A stretch of 64,000 nucleotides of DNA from Flavobacterium sp. JAS (GCF_020991455.1 NZ_JAJMOX010000003.1:186001-250000), one strand, 5' to 3'. Positions 8,803 to 17,847 are shown, numbered from the stretch's first letter. Made by a program: numbers and translations. Notes: generated by a model not told the origin, from the letters alone.

Positions 8803-9315
8803 ATGGAAGTATTAAACAAACAAGAACGTCAGAAAGCATTTATCGCTTTTTTAATTGCCTTTATCCTTACTTTTTCGGTTATGTTAATTGCAGTATCGTT
8901 CAACTTTTATATGCCAATAGCAGAAAATAAAATGCTAAAAGCAGAAAATGAAATGATGAAGAGAGAATACGATTATCAAACCAATTTTTCGGTTAAAATA
9001 GATAGCGTAAGAATGACAATTGATTCTATTAATTCACCAAAAGTAGACAACGATTTTCAGCAGCGTTTGGCCAATGTTATGATTGCCAACATGTACCAGA
9101 AAGTACCAAAAGATACTACGGAGAATAAAAAACTCTACAACAATGTCATCCTGGCATACAAGAATATTATTGATTACAAAAAACAAATCAGAAGTCTTAC
9201 GCATAATTCACATTTGATAGACAGTTTAAACCAATCGGCTAAAACCTATAAAGAAGAATTGGAGAAAGTAAGCAGAGATTTAGATGTTTGCCGTCAGATT
9301 TATCAGAATCAATAA
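8803..9315 (+). CDS. tssO: T6SS membrane protein TssO (subtype iii)
   Basis: 170 aa: a short cytosolic N-terminus, one transmembrane segment (about residues 13-35, FIAFLIAFILTFSVMLIAVS) and a long, largely helical periplasmic part with coiled-coil character. TssO is one of the proteins confined to the Bacteroidota T6SS, which lacks the canonical TssJLM complex and is thought to use TssN-TssR as its envelope anchor. Position between tssK and tssB fits. Assigned from topology, length and context. Confidence 0.75.
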   Translation: MEVLNKQERQKAFIAFLIAFILTFSVMLIAVSFNFYMPIAENKMLKAENEMMKREYDYQTNFSVKIDSVRMTIDSINSPKVDNDFQQRLANVMIANMYQKVPKDTTENKKLYNNVILAYKNIIDYKKQIRSLTHNSHLIDSLNQSAKTYKEELEKVSRDLDVCRQIYQNQ

Positions 9316-9366
9316 TTAGAAATAAGTATAAAGAACTAGTCAAATAATAATTAAAAAATCAAAAGT

Positions 9367-9816
9367 ATGTTATCAAATTATGGAATAGGAGGTAATGAAG
9401 TAAAATTAGATGCAGATGAAGCTATCGTTGCAATTCCTCAAAACAGAACACTTGTTGCTCAAAAATTAACTGTTGATGCGCCTGTAAAACCAGAATTAGT
9501 AGAAGGAATTACAAGTGTTGAAAAAGCATTTGAACATTTTAAACCGCAGGTAAAAGTAAATTTTGAAACAGTTGACGGCGCTACTAAAGTAGAAGCATTG
9601 GATTTTAAAAATTTAGGGGATTTTGGTATCAAAGGAATTACTTCTCAAAGTAGTTTTTTATCTGATCTTGAAACTGAAAAAGATCAATATCAAAAAATTA
9701 TTCGTCAGTTAAAATCAAATAAAATTTTGAAAGCTGCACTGGAAGACGGAGAAGCAAAACAAGCTTTGTTAGAAAGTTTAACTACGCTAATCAGCGAATT
9801 AAAAGAGAACAAATAA
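9367..9816 (+). CDS. tssB: T6SS contractile sheath small subunit TssB
   Basis: 149 aa. Bacteroidota-type TssB: early GIGGNEVKLDADEA, followed by VEKAFEHFKPQVKVNF and a helical C-terminus that would pair with TssC. TssB and TssC co-assemble into the contractile sheath around the Hcp tube. It lies 20 bp upstream of tssC, the invariant order. Codon use looks more optimised and less AT-extreme than the cargo genes, as expected for an abundant structural protein. Confidence 0.88.
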   Translation: MLSNYGIGGNEVKLDADEAIVAIPQNRTLVAQKLTVDAPVKPELVEGITSVEKAFEHFKPQVKVNFETVDGATKVEALDFKNLGDFGIKGITSQSSFLSDLETEKDQYQKIIRQLKSNKILKAALEDGEAKQALLESLTTLISELKENK

Positions 9817-9836
9817 GAATTTTAAAAATATAAAGT

Positions 9837-11207
9837 ATGTCAAATAAAGAAGCATATAAAGGTAATGACGTTGATACTGCAGTATTAGAACGTAAAGTAA
9901 CCGGAGGTTCTATTGAAAAAAATGTTGAAAAACTGGCTAAATACGGCGGGTTTGATTTGTTGGAAATGTCAATTGAAGGAATTCAAAACCTGAATCCGGA
10001 TAGAAAAGCAAGAAGAAAAATTTTCCTTGGAGAAGTAAACAAAGCCAAAGAAAGAGAAACACTTAAGAAAACATTAGAGCTTTGGCATTCTGTTTTAAGC
10101 AGCAATGAAGCTTTGACTGATATGGTAGCTCAAAGTGAGGACAAAAGCAAAGAGTCTGAAGCATTGTTGAAAAAGAATCTTGTAAAAGCAGTTGAAGATA
10201 CAAGAGAAATCGAAGCGGCTTACAGAACAATTGCTTTGTTTTTCAAAAATACAGAAACAGATAAAGTAAAAAATGTTACGATCGTAAATGCTGATTTAGA
10301 GCAATTAAAAGATCTTGACAACACGCGTTTTATTGATGCAATTCACTCAGAATTAGTAGACAATTACGATCGTTTAGACCTAAAAAACAACTATGGTATT
10401 TTGGTAATTCCTGGTTATTTGGGTTCAAATAAAGTAATCGAAAAATGGGCAAAAATTGCACACGAAAATAAAGTAATGTTAGTTACAGATTTCGAACACC
10501 TTGATGAACCGGATGATGTAATGGAAATGTTTGATGCAGCTGCCTTAACAGGTGGAGATGTATACCGCTCAAACGTAATCATGACATGTAACTGGTTAGT
10601 AGGTCGTGGTAGATTTGACCAAATTGGTGAAAACGAAGATTTACACATTGCTCCATCGGCAGCACTTGCAGGAAAAATATACAAAACATTAATGTCTCAG
10701 GTTACTGCCGGTAAAAAATTCGGTGGAATCAATGAAGTTGATGGTGTAAAATTTGACCTTAAGAAAAGTGAAATTGCAAATCTTGAAAACTTAGGATTAG
10801 TTCCTATGGTAAACGAGTACGGAAAAGTAATGGCTTTCTCTGCAAAAACATTATTTAGCGGAGACAATTTAGGATTACAAACGTATTCTGTAGTTCGTGT
10901 TTTTGATTATGTGACCAAAGTATTAATGGATTTCCTTAATCGTCGTGCTTTCGAAAACTTTACTGCAAAAACACGTAAAGAGATTATGAATCAGATTGTT
11001 GCTTTCCTTGACGGAATCACTGGTCCGGATAAATTAATCGAAAACTTCGAAATCCGCAGATTCGAGCAGGATCCAATTCAAAAAGACAGAATTTACATGG
11101 ATATTCACATGAAGCCATATTTCCCGGCAAAAAACTTCCTTATCAAAATGGATGGTCAGAAAGGGAATGACGGAACAGAATGGGATACAGATTACGAACA
11201 AAAATAA
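9837..11207 (+). CDS. tssC: T6SS contractile sheath large subunit TssC
   Basis: 456 aa, typical of the family. Recognisable sheath features include TRFIDAIHSELVDNYDRLDL, LVIPGYLGSNKVI, and a C-terminal region with FLNRRAFENF and FLDGITGPD. Forms the sheath with TssB, contracting to drive the Hcp-VgrG spike. A strong hairpin terminator follows 20 bp after the stop, closing the tssK-tssC unit. Confidence 0.92.
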   Translation: MSNKEAYKGNDVDTAVLERKVTGGSIEKNVEKLAKYGGFDLLEMSIEGIQNLNPDRKARRKIFLGEVNKAKERETLKKTLELWHSVLSSNEALTDMVAQSEDKSKESEALLKKNLVKAVEDTREIEAAYRTIALFFKNTETDKVKNVTIVNADLEQLKDLDNTRFIDAIHSELVDNYDRLDLKNNYGILVIPGYLGSNKVIEKWAKIAHENKVMLVTDFEHLDEPDDVMEMFDAAALTGGDVYRSNVIMTCNWLVGRGRFDQIGENEDLHIAPSAALAGKIYKTLMSQVTAGKKFGGINEVDGVKFDLKKSEIANLENLGLVPMVNEYGKVMAFSAKTLFSGDNLGLQTYSVVRVFDYVTKVLMDFLNRRAFENFTAKTRKEIMNQIVAFLDGITGPDKLIENFEIRRFEQDPIQKDRIYMDIHMKPYFPAKNFLIKMDGQKGNDGTEWDTDYEQK

Positions 11208-11226
11208 GAGTTGTATTATAAAATCT

Positions 11227-11261
11227 AAAAAGGAAACACATCAAGAATGTGTTTCCTTTTT
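11227..11261 (+). terminator. Rho-independent terminator after tssC
   Basis: Perfect 15-bp stem (arms 11227-11241 and 11247-11261, AAGGAAACACAT core) with a 5-nt loop and T-run in the right arm, directly downstream of tssC. Confidence 0.88.
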
Positions 11262-11313
11262 AAATCAAAAAAACATTGATCTTTTGAATGATCAAACCAA
11301 ATAATTCAAATTC

Positions 11314-11838
11314 ATGAACGTACTTAAAATTTTACTTTTTATTGCATTATTTTCTGTTTCAAATACAATTAAGGCACAAAAAGTAAACCAGATTGATACT
11401 ATAAGTTGCCCTATTAAGCAAAATGAATTATTGCTTTCGGGTAAACTTTTTGCAAGTGCAACGCCAATTTTGTTACGTGTTTTTAATGAAGATAATGAAT
11501 ATGCTGTATTTCAACTCGGAAAAAGAAAAAGCAGCATATACTTATATTTTAGAATTTTCACAGATAATGTATGTGTAAAACAGGAACAGCCTTTAGAGCT
11601 TTATTTTAAAAATGGAGAAAAGTATATTTTAAAAAATGCATTTAAAGTTAACTGTGAGGGAATAGCGGCATTAGAGCTTACCAGGCGAGATATTAAAAAA
11701 CTTATGGGAAATACAATTAATACCATAAAATTTTATACACTAAAAAGAGACTATGAATTTAGTCCGAGTGAAATTGATAATCAAAATATAAGATTATATC
11801 TGTATTGTTTGAAATTATATAAGATTAAGAAAAGATAA
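11314..11838 (+). CDS. Secreted unknown protein between tssC and the TssP candidate
   Basis: 174 aa with a Sec signal peptide (LLFIALFSVSNTIKAQ). The mature part is beta-rich and basic with a few Cys; no family recognised. It sits inside the T6SS gene run, in the same orientation, so it may be a periplasmic accessory. It has the AT-rich style of the cargo genes rather than of tssB/tssC. Function unassigned. Confidence 0.6.
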   Translation: MNVLKILLFIALFSVSNTIKAQKVNQIDTISCPIKQNELLLSGKLFASATPILLRVFNEDNEYAVFQLGKRKSSIYLYFRIFTDNVCVKQEQPLELYFKNGEKYILKNAFKVNCEGIAALELTRRDIKKLMGNTINTIKFYTLKRDYEFSPSEIDNQNIRLYLYCLKLYKIKKR

Positions 11839-11896
11839 TATGAGTTTGTAATTTCAAAAAATAGAATAAAGTTTAATTTCAAAAAATAGTTTAAAA

Positions 11897-12610
11897 ATGC
11901 CAATTCCACAATTGAATCTTTCTTTGGGACTTACTGATAATGACGGTTCTGTTTTTTACGCAGGAAGCGGTGAAGGTAAAGTTATTGTCCGAACAGATTC
12001 AGCTTTGCATCAGCATACCATTAGCATTATAATTTCTGAACAGCAAGTAGGAACAGTGAACTTAAAAACACATTTTGAAGGTGCAGAAGTTCCCGCTGAA
12101 ATTGAGATTCCAACGTATCAAATGATTGTCACAGATGATAAAACCAATGAAAAAGAAGAGTATAAAGTAACACGCGATACTTATTTTTTTAAACAGCAAA
12201 CTAAGAAAAAAGGTCTATGGAGTTTTTTGGGCTTAAAGTTTCTGGCACCTAAAAATTTTCTTTTTGAGAATATTCCTTTTGAACCTTTAAAAGAAGAAGT
12301 TGAAACGTTTGATATTTCTAAACATAGAAAACTGAGTCACGAAGAACTAACTTATTCTTTTCAAAAAGAAGAACAAAATATCCAAATTTTTGCAGGAGAC
12401 ATCAATACGCTTAAAGTTGAAAAAGGAACAAGTTATTTTGTAATTGTAGATGAAAAAAAGGGGCATAGGTTTATAGGTGATATTTTATATCGCGAAAAAT
12501 TCTTGAAGCTGACTCCAAAAGTAAAATTGCATATTATAAAAAGAAAGCAGGTTTCTAAAGCAATGGAAACAAACAAACAAGGGCGTGCAGATAGGTTGAT
12601 TTATATTTAA
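11897..12610 (+). CDS. Cytosolic T6SS-associated protein, TssP candidate
   Basis: 237 aa, no signal peptide or membrane segment. The N-terminus (IPQLNLSLGLTDNDGSVFYAG) and the beta-rich body resemble no canonical Tss protein. It sits just upstream of tssE, 11 bp away. Among the Bacteroidota-specific components (TssN-TssR) the soluble TssP is the best positional candidate; I cannot confirm this from recognisable motifs, so no symbol is given. Confidence 0.5.
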   Translation: MPIPQLNLSLGLTDNDGSVFYAGSGEGKVIVRTDSALHQHTISIIISEQQVGTVNLKTHFEGAEVPAEIEIPTYQMIVTDDKTNEKEEYKVTRDTYFFKQQTKKKGLWSFLGLKFLAPKNFLFENIPFEPLKEEVETFDISKHRKLSHEELTYSFQKEEQNIQIFAGDINTLKVEKGTSYFVIVDEKKGHRFIGDILYREKFLKLTPKVKLHIIKRKQVSKAMETNKQGRADRLIYI

Positions 12611-12621
12611 TACTAAAATAG

Positions 12622-13053
12622 ATGAAAGGAGCTTTTTATAAACTGCCTATAGATTTTAACAGCGTAATACAAAAAAAAGAGTTAGAGAAAACTTCTATTG
12701 AGCATTCGATAGCGCAGCAAATTATACTATTGGCGACCACCACATTTGGTGAATGCAAGTTTGATGAAACCTTTGGTTCTAAAATCTGGGAAATTGATTT
12801 TGATTTACTGATGAATGAAAATACGCTCAAAGAAATTATTTCAAAAACCATGAAACAATCTTTGCTTTTTCATGAAAAAAGGATAAAAGTAAATGAATTA
12901 AAAGTCGAATTATCAGAAACAATATATTTTGTTGATAGCGTAAGCAGGTCAAAAAAGAAGGTTGATATTATTATTGAAGCAACAATAAAAAGTACTAACC
13001 GTGCTTTTGATTTCAGAGGATACTTTTTTGTTGGTCCATTATCATATAAATAG
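12622..13053 (+). CDS. tssE: T6SS baseplate wedge protein TssE (gp25-like)
   Basis: 143 aa, usual TssE/gp25 size. Shows the gp25-family pattern: SIAQQIILLATTTFGECKFD near the N-terminus, FGSKIWEIDFD, and a C-terminal beta stretch. TssE is the lysozyme-fold baseplate subunit that initiates sheath polymerisation. Upstream is the TssP candidate; downstream is the hcp promoter region. Confidence 0.82.
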   Translation: MKGAFYKLPIDFNSVIQKKELEKTSIEHSIAQQIILLATTTFGECKFDETFGSKIWEIDFDLLMNENTLKEIISKTMKQSLLFHEKRIKVNELKVELSETIYFVDSVSRSKKKVDIIIEATIKSTNRAFDFRGYFFVGPLSYK

Positions 13054-13160
13054 CTGATTTTGCAATTTTTAACTGTTTAAAAGTTGTTTTTTTTGATATG
13101 TAAAACGCTGATAATCTGATTAATATATAATGTAAATAAAATTTTATTAAAAATATAATA

Positions 13161-13190
13161 TTGATAAGATTTTATTTATATATTTACGGT
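13161..13190 (+). promoter_or_regulatory. Possible hcp1 promoter
   Basis: The 173-bp gap between tssE and hcp1 is very AT-rich. It holds ATTG at 13160-13163 and TATATTTA at 13179-13186, resembling the Bacteroidota -33/-7 pair, but the spacing (15 nt) is short and the -7 box is imperfect. A dedicated promoter is expected because Hcp is made in excess; this placement is tentative. Confidence 0.3.
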
Positions 13191-13226
13191 ATAAATAAAT
13201 AAATTAATAACTAAAAATTTTTCATT

Positions 13227-13613
13227 ATGTCGTTTTTAACATCATTAACAGTAGCAGGTAAAGATTACAAAGTATTAAATGTGAGTTATGATTTGGCTCA
13301 GGAAACAGATGCTTCTGGGCGTCCATCTACGGTAACACGTGGAGGAAGAATCATGATCGAGGTAGAGTCTACCGGTAGTACTGAATTGTTTGAGTGGATG
13401 ACCAATAATTTCGAAAGAAAAGATGGTTCAGTAAAATTCATCAAACGTGACTCAAACGCTACTTTAAAAGAGCTAAAGTTTACAGAAGCTTACATGGTTA
13501 AGTACAAAGAAAACTTTGATCATAACAGTGAAAATCCTTTAACGGAAACTTTTATGATTTCTGCGCGTAAAATTTCGATGGGTGGAGGAGAATTTGATAA
13601 TGCTTGGGTATAA
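13227..13613 (+). CDS. tssD: T6SS tube protein Hcp (TssD), copy 1
   Basis: 128 aa, the standard length for Bacteroidota TssD. Starts MSFLTSLTVAGKDYKVLNVSY and ends GEFDNAWV, both typical; the internal ELFEWMTNNFERKDGSV segment is the conserved loop/helix. Hcp hexamers stack into the expelled inner tube and can carry effectors. It has a strong terminator right behind it, consistent with a discrete, abundant transcript. A diverged second copy follows. Confidence 0.93.
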   Translation: MSFLTSLTVAGKDYKVLNVSYDLAQETDASGRPSTVTRGGRIMIEVESTGSTELFEWMTNNFERKDGSVKFIKRDSNATLKELKFTEAYMVKYKENFDHNSENPLTETFMISARKISMGGGEFDNAWV

Positions 13614-13654
13614 TCCTTTGGACTTTATCAAACTTTATTAAGCTTGAAACTATT

Positions 13655-13688
13655 AAGGAAGTCCATTCATTGGACTTCCTTTTTTATT
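13655..13688 (+). terminator. Terminator between hcp1 and hcp2
   Basis: 11-bp stem (arms 13655-13665 and 13671-13681, AAGGAAGTCCA) with a 5-nt loop and T-rich tail. It would let hcp1 mRNA outnumber read-through into hcp2-vgrG. Confidence 0.85.
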
Positions 13689-13769
13689 TTATTTTTTAAA
13701 ATCCATTATTTAAGCGAGCAGGAGTTAAGCTTACAATACACCATTTCTAACAACCTAATAAATCTACAA

Positions 13770-14165
13770 ATGAGCTTTTTATCAAAATTACATATAGACG
13801 GTGAAGAATTTAATGTTCTTGAATTTAATATTAGTTTTAAACAAGAAATAGATACTACAAGTAAACCTACCGGGAATGCTAAAGGAGGTATCATAAAAAT
13901 GATTATCGAGGCAAGTCAGAATAGTCATTTTTTATCATGGATGCTAAATGGGGACCTGACCAAAGACGGAAAAATTGTTTTTTACAGAAGAGATGCTTTA
14001 AGTAAAATGAAAGAACTTACTTTTTCAAAAGCATTTTGTGTGGGTTATGATGAGCAATTTACAAGTACTACCGAAGTTCCGATGAAAATAACAATGGAAT
14101 TGGTGGCTAAAGAATTGACTTTTGGAGATGCAAAATTCTCTAATAACTGGATTGCTTTAGACTAA
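13770..14165 (+). CDS. T6SS tube protein Hcp (TssD), diverged copy 2
   Basis: 131 aa from the ATG at 13770, chosen because MSFLSKLHIDGEEFNVLEF aligns with the start of copy 1. The longer frame from 13644 would translate through the hcp1 terminator. It shares the fold landmarks (SHFLSWMLNGDLTKDGKI, final FSNNW) but is clearly diverged. It lies 33 bp upstream of vgrG, so it may be the Hcp variant that pairs with this spike or its cargo. Confidence 0.85.
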   Translation: MSFLSKLHIDGEEFNVLEFNISFKQEIDTTSKPTGNAKGGIIKMIIEASQNSHFLSWMLNGDLTKDGKIVFYRRDALSKMKELTFSKAFCVGYDEQFTSTTEVPMKITMELVAKELTFGDAKFSNNWIALD

Positions 14166-14198
14166 ATTGTAAAAGCTAATTAAAAAACACGCATCATT

Positions 14199-16010
14199 AT
14201 GGCACATTTTTCAGAACAAGTACATATAACTATAGGGAGTTTTACCCAAAACGTTGTTTATTATGATTTAAAGCTATCGCAAAAAATGGCCGATCATCAT
14301 CATTTTTCATTTGTTTGGCAATACACAGGCAAAGCGGTAATTAATCCTGCAGATCAGGCAAAAGCTTTAAGAAGTTATTTAGGAGATGAAGTAATCTTTA
14401 CTTTCAGAAGCCTTACAGGACTCAGATTAATGAGCAAAGGGATTATTACCGAGCTTTCATCTGTTGATATCAACGGCAGTGCAGTTGGTTTACATGTATC
14501 AGGAGTAAGCCATAGTATTGTTATTGATGACATGAAAAAATCAAGAACATTTAAGGAACGCAGTATGGATGATATCGTACTGGGAATTTTTGCAGAAGGA
14601 CCAGGTGAGTTCTACCAGAGAGATTCTATAAAATCGACTTATCTTAAAGAGTTCCAAAATATTGTACAATACAATGAAACCAGTTTTGAATTTCTAAAAA
14701 GACTGGCAACACGTTACGGGCAATGGTTTTATTTTGACGGAATGCGTATGCAATACGGTCAGACAAAGAACAGTAAAACGACATTAGTCAATGGAGCCTC
14801 GCTTCATAATTTTAAGATACAAGCCAATATGGTTTCTCATAAAGTTTCTTTAATGGGTTACGATTATAATAGTGCTTCTAATATTCAAAATGCTGCAGCA
14901 AAAACTTCCACAGGAAGTAAAGATAGTTTTGCATCCAATGTTAATTATAATCAGGCAACTGTTACAAACGCTGAATTAAGTAATGGTGTGTATACTGTAA
15001 ATGCCCAAAATAAGGATGATATTGACGAAATGGTTAAACTGCAAACAGCGGCTAACGATGCTAATAGTGTATACTATAGCGGGATATCTTATTTCCCAAT
15101 AGGACTTGGACAAGTATTTACCATACAAAACCAAACGGTAAATCATGAGTTAGTTGCTATCGAAGTTATACATCATTCTCAGGTACACGGAAATTATTCT
15201 TGCGAATTTAAGGCTATACCTGCAGATGTTGCAGCGCCACATTATACCAATGTACATGTTTTTGCAAAAGCAGAAACTCAGCCAGCACAAGTAAAAGATA
15301 ACAATGATCCCGATGGATTAGGACGTGTAAAAGTACAGTTTTATGCAGCAAGCGGTAATGCTGTAAGCGAATGGATTAGAATGGTACAGCCTCACTCTGG
15401 TGCGGGTAAAGGTTTTTATTTTATTCCTGAAATAGGAGAAGAGGTATTAGTAGGTTTTGAAGGCAACAATGTTCAGAATCCTTATGTTATTGGAGCACAA
15501 TACAACGGACAAGACAAAAGCGGTTACGCTGATAGTCAGAATAATGTAAAAGCCATTCATACCAGAAGCGGTCATTTAATAAAGTTTACAGAAGATGAAA
15601 GCATTATAATCTCTGACAAAAATGGCAACGAGATATTGCTTGATACTGTTGGCGGAAATATAAATATTACGGCTACAAATACAATAACTATGAACGCGGC
15701 TAATATTGTCATGAATGCCTCTGAAAATATTACTAATACTGCAGGAGTTAATATTATGGAAAGTGCTGGGGCAGATAAAACTAGTATTGTTGGTATGATG
15801 CTTAATACAAGTGTTGGTGGAGATCATATGCTAAATGTTACCGGTAATTTCATGGAAAATATTGAAGGAAATTTAGAATCTCATACAGCAAAGGAAAGGC
15901 AAGAGACAGCGAGTAAAGAATACACTATGCAGAGTTCTGAAGAGCATGTTTCTGTAAAGTCATCTAAAGAAGTACAACAACATAGTGGTGAAAAAACTAA
16001 ATCTGCATAA
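14199..16010 (+). CDS. tssI: T6SS spike protein VgrG (TssI)
   Basis: 603 aa. The N-terminal gp27-like part covers about residues 1-350. The gp5 OB-fold is seen as NDPDGLGRVKVQFY and GFYFIPEIGEEVLVGFEGNN (about residues 367-430). A beta-helix needle follows, rich in short Ile/Asn/Thr repeats (ITATNTITMNAANIVMNAS, about 490-520). The C-terminus is hydrophilic (QQHSGEKTKSA) with no fused toxin. The effector gene follows after 2 bp, suggesting loading on this VgrG. Confidence 0.93.
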   Translation: MAHFSEQVHITIGSFTQNVVYYDLKLSQKMADHHHFSFVWQYTGKAVINPADQAKALRSYLGDEVIFTFRSLTGLRLMSKGIITELSSVDINGSAVGLHVSGVSHSIVIDDMKKSRTFKERSMDDIVLGIFAEGPGEFYQRDSIKSTYLKEFQNIVQYNETSFEFLKRLATRYGQWFYFDGMRMQYGQTKNSKTTLVNGASLHNFKIQANMVSHKVSLMGYDYNSASNIQNAAAKTSTGSKDSFASNVNYNQATVTNAELSNGVYTVNAQNKDDIDEMVKLQTAANDANSVYYSGISYFPIGLGQVFTIQNQTVNHELVAIEVIHHSQVHGNYSCEFKAIPADVAAPHYTNVHVFAKAETQPAQVKDNNDPDGLGRVKVQFYAASGNAVSEWIRMVQPHSGAGKGFYFIPEIGEEVLVGFEGNNVQNPYVIGAQYNGQDKSGYADSQNNVKAIHTRSGHLIKFTEDESIIISDKNGNEILLDTVGGNINITATNTITMNAANIVMNASENITNTAGVNIMESAGADKTSIVGMMLNTSVGGDHMLNVTGNFMENIEGNLESHTAKERQETASKEYTMQSSEEHVSVKSSKEVQQHSGEKTKSA

Positions 16011-16012
16011 TT

Positions 16013-17299
16013 ATGTCAAGAGTACGTATAGTTGGCGGAACCATTACTAAAACTAGTAAAGGAGCTACAACCATAGAGGTTTTAGATGGTCATTTTAAAT
16101 CAACAGCTGCCAAAGAAAATAGATGGGTTGGTGATGAAAAAGGGAACACTTATCATGAATATAAAGCTCCTGAGAAAAAAGAAGAAGAATGTGTAAAAGA
16201 AATTGAGCTTTTAACAGCATTAGACTTTGGATCTACAAATGATACAGCTAATGGATTAAATAATCCAGGAATGATTTTTGGTAAAACATATCATTTTAAA
16301 GTGAAAAGTTACAAAAAAGGTGCTCCGAAAAATAAGGGTGATATAAAGTGGGTTTTGAAATACCATAATTTATCTGAAAACAAGTGGGACGAGATTTTGT
16401 TATCATCTACAGGTGATAATTTAAAAATAAAGATGAATGAAGAAGAACTTTGTGGACGTTTTGTTTATGTACGCGCTTATATAAACGATAAAGAGAATGA
16501 AGGAGAATTTAAAGTTTGGCAGCATAATAGATTTAGATTACTCAACAGAAAGGATTTAAAGCAAGAAATAGAGGATAGAATTATTAATTCATCTTTAATA
16601 GATCAAGGAGGAAGCTCAATGTGCGGTATTGCTGTTGTCGGATTTAATTTCGCGCGAGAACAAGGGGATGCCTATAGGAAATTTGTGTTAGATATCCATA
16701 GAATGGGTAAAGCAAAGAATATTTTAACAGGCTATGAATTATTAATAGATCAAGATGAGCATTTGTTGAAGTATAAACCTACTGATGCGAAGTATCCATT
16801 AGATTCTAATGGTGTTAAAAAAATGACATTGGCAGATTTTATATTTCTAATTTGTATTAAGGATAATTTGAATGTAATGTTTGATTATGATCCTGATGGT
16901 CCTAATGCAGGAGGAACAATCGAAGGGGGTACAGGATTAACGTTACCAAATGAAGTTGCAAGTATTATGAAAAATATTGCAAATTATAAGGATGTTATTA
17001 ATGACACAAACTTAGTTACATCAAGAACAAGAGGTGCTTCTATATGGGTGAAAAAATTGCAAGATAAACTTAATCAGGGTTATAGGATTGGTCTTTTAAT
17101 AGATAGTGATAATTTCTCAAAGAATAAGAAGTCAACTTTTACAATTCCTACTCATTGGGTTGGACTAATAAATATAAATTCCAATGATAGTACACAATTA
17201 GTAAATGTTGAAGTTTACACTTGGGGAGGAACTAGGAAATGGACACTTTCATACGATGTATTTAAAGATGGTTACTTTGGATATATCGCTGGTAAATAA
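16013..17299 (+). CDS. VgrG-linked T6SS effector, papain-like Cys/His peptidase or amidase candidate
   Basis: 428 aa, starting 2 bp after vgrG. The N-terminus (MSRVRIVGGTITKTSKGATT) looks like a VgrG-docking module; a beta-rich region follows (about residues 65-190). The C-terminal part carries a papain-like pattern: DQGGSSMCGIA with candidate nucleophile Cys204, TIPTHWVGLI with candidate His381, and VYTWGG around Trp404. There is no signal peptide, as expected for T6SS cargo. Target (peptidoglycan peptide or protein) is not determinable; the Cys/His reading is inference from motif spacing. Confidence 0.7.
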   Translation: MSRVRIVGGTITKTSKGATTIEVLDGHFKSTAAKENRWVGDEKGNTYHEYKAPEKKEEECVKEIELLTALDFGSTNDTANGLNNPGMIFGKTYHFKVKSYKKGAPKNKGDIKWVLKYHNLSENKWDEILLSSTGDNLKIKMNEEELCGRFVYVRAYINDKENEGEFKVWQHNRFRLLNRKDLKQEIEDRIINSSLIDQGGSSMCGIAVVGFNFAREQGDAYRKFVLDIHRMGKAKNILTGYELLIDQDEHLLKYKPTDAKYPLDSNGVKKMTLADFIFLICIKDNLNVMFDYDPDGPNAGGTIEGGTGLTLPNEVASIMKNIANYKDVINDTNLVTSRTRGASIWVKKLQDKLNQGYRIGLLIDSDNFSKNKKSTFTIPTHWVGLININSNDSTQLVNVEVYTWGGTRKWTLSYDVFKDGYFGYIAGK

Positions 17300-17309
17300 A
17301 ATTTTAATT

Positions 17310-17714
17310 ATGAATAAAATCAGTCTTTTTTTTAAAACATTTCTTATCAGAATATTCAAGATAGAAATTTTTATGTTTATTTTTTTTATCATTTTAACGA
17401 TAGCATATCATTTTTATGAGGATAGTCATAAGTACTTTAATAATGCAGATTATCCTTTGAATTGTCAGGGTATTTCTGCTTTTGTAGTAACTCTTTTTTA
17501 TGGATTCTTTTTTTTCTTAATTATTGCATTTCCATTTATACTATTGTTTCAACTTTTTTTTGGAATAAAATTTAAAATATTAAATAAATCAAAAGCTGCT
17601 ATGCTAGTTCTTTTAACTATTTTATACTTTGCCTCGGTAATTTCTGTTTTTTCATTGTACTCAATAAAACAACATCAAAATTTTATAAGTAGAAAAGTAA
17701 ATACGAAAAGCTGA
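17310..17714 (+). CDS. Inner-membrane protein, candidate immunity of the VgrG-linked effector
   Basis: 134 aa from the ATG at 17310; the longer frame from 17205 would overlap the effector's 3' end. About three transmembrane segments (MFIFFIILTIAYHF; FVVTLFYGFFFFLIIAFPFI; MLVLLTILYFASVISVFSLY). It follows the effector by 10 bp, the immunity position, but a multi-spanning membrane protein is unusual for protection against a peptidase. It may contribute a periplasmic loop or may protect against another toxin. Confidence 0.6.
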   Translation: MNKISLFFKTFLIRIFKIEIFMFIFFIILTIAYHFYEDSHKYFNNADYPLNCQGISAFVVTLFYGFFFFLIIAFPFILLFQLFFGIKFKILNKSKAAMLVLLTILYFASVISVFSLYSIKQHQNFISRKVNTKS

Positions 17715-17769
17715 AATAAAAAAATAAAAATTAAGATATTTTTAGCAATTTAATTTTAGAAAATAGTGA

Positions 17770-17847
17770 TTAACATATTATTTAAAAGATGCCAATAACC
17801 AAGGCTATATAGAAAGAATAGAAAAAAAATCCCATTTACAAGTGTAA
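17770..17847 (+). pseudogene. Possible 3' remnant of a lost gene
   Basis: In the 17715-17993 gap one frame encodes LTYYLKDANNQGYIERIEKK and ends at TAA 17845-17847. It has normal-looking coding composition but no start (a TGA directly precedes it). Downstream, an ATG at 17856 (MKINPKEF) stops after 12 codons. This looks like decayed immunity or effector genes; the evidence is weak because the piece is short. Confidence 0.3.

Noticed and set aside
13644..13769. N-terminal extension of hcp2
   Set aside because: It would translate through the hcp1 terminator and is not in other Hcp proteins; the ATG at 13770 aligns with hcp1.
15576..15827. Minus-strand ORF inside vgrG
   Set aside because: Shadow of the repetitive beta-helix coding sequence.
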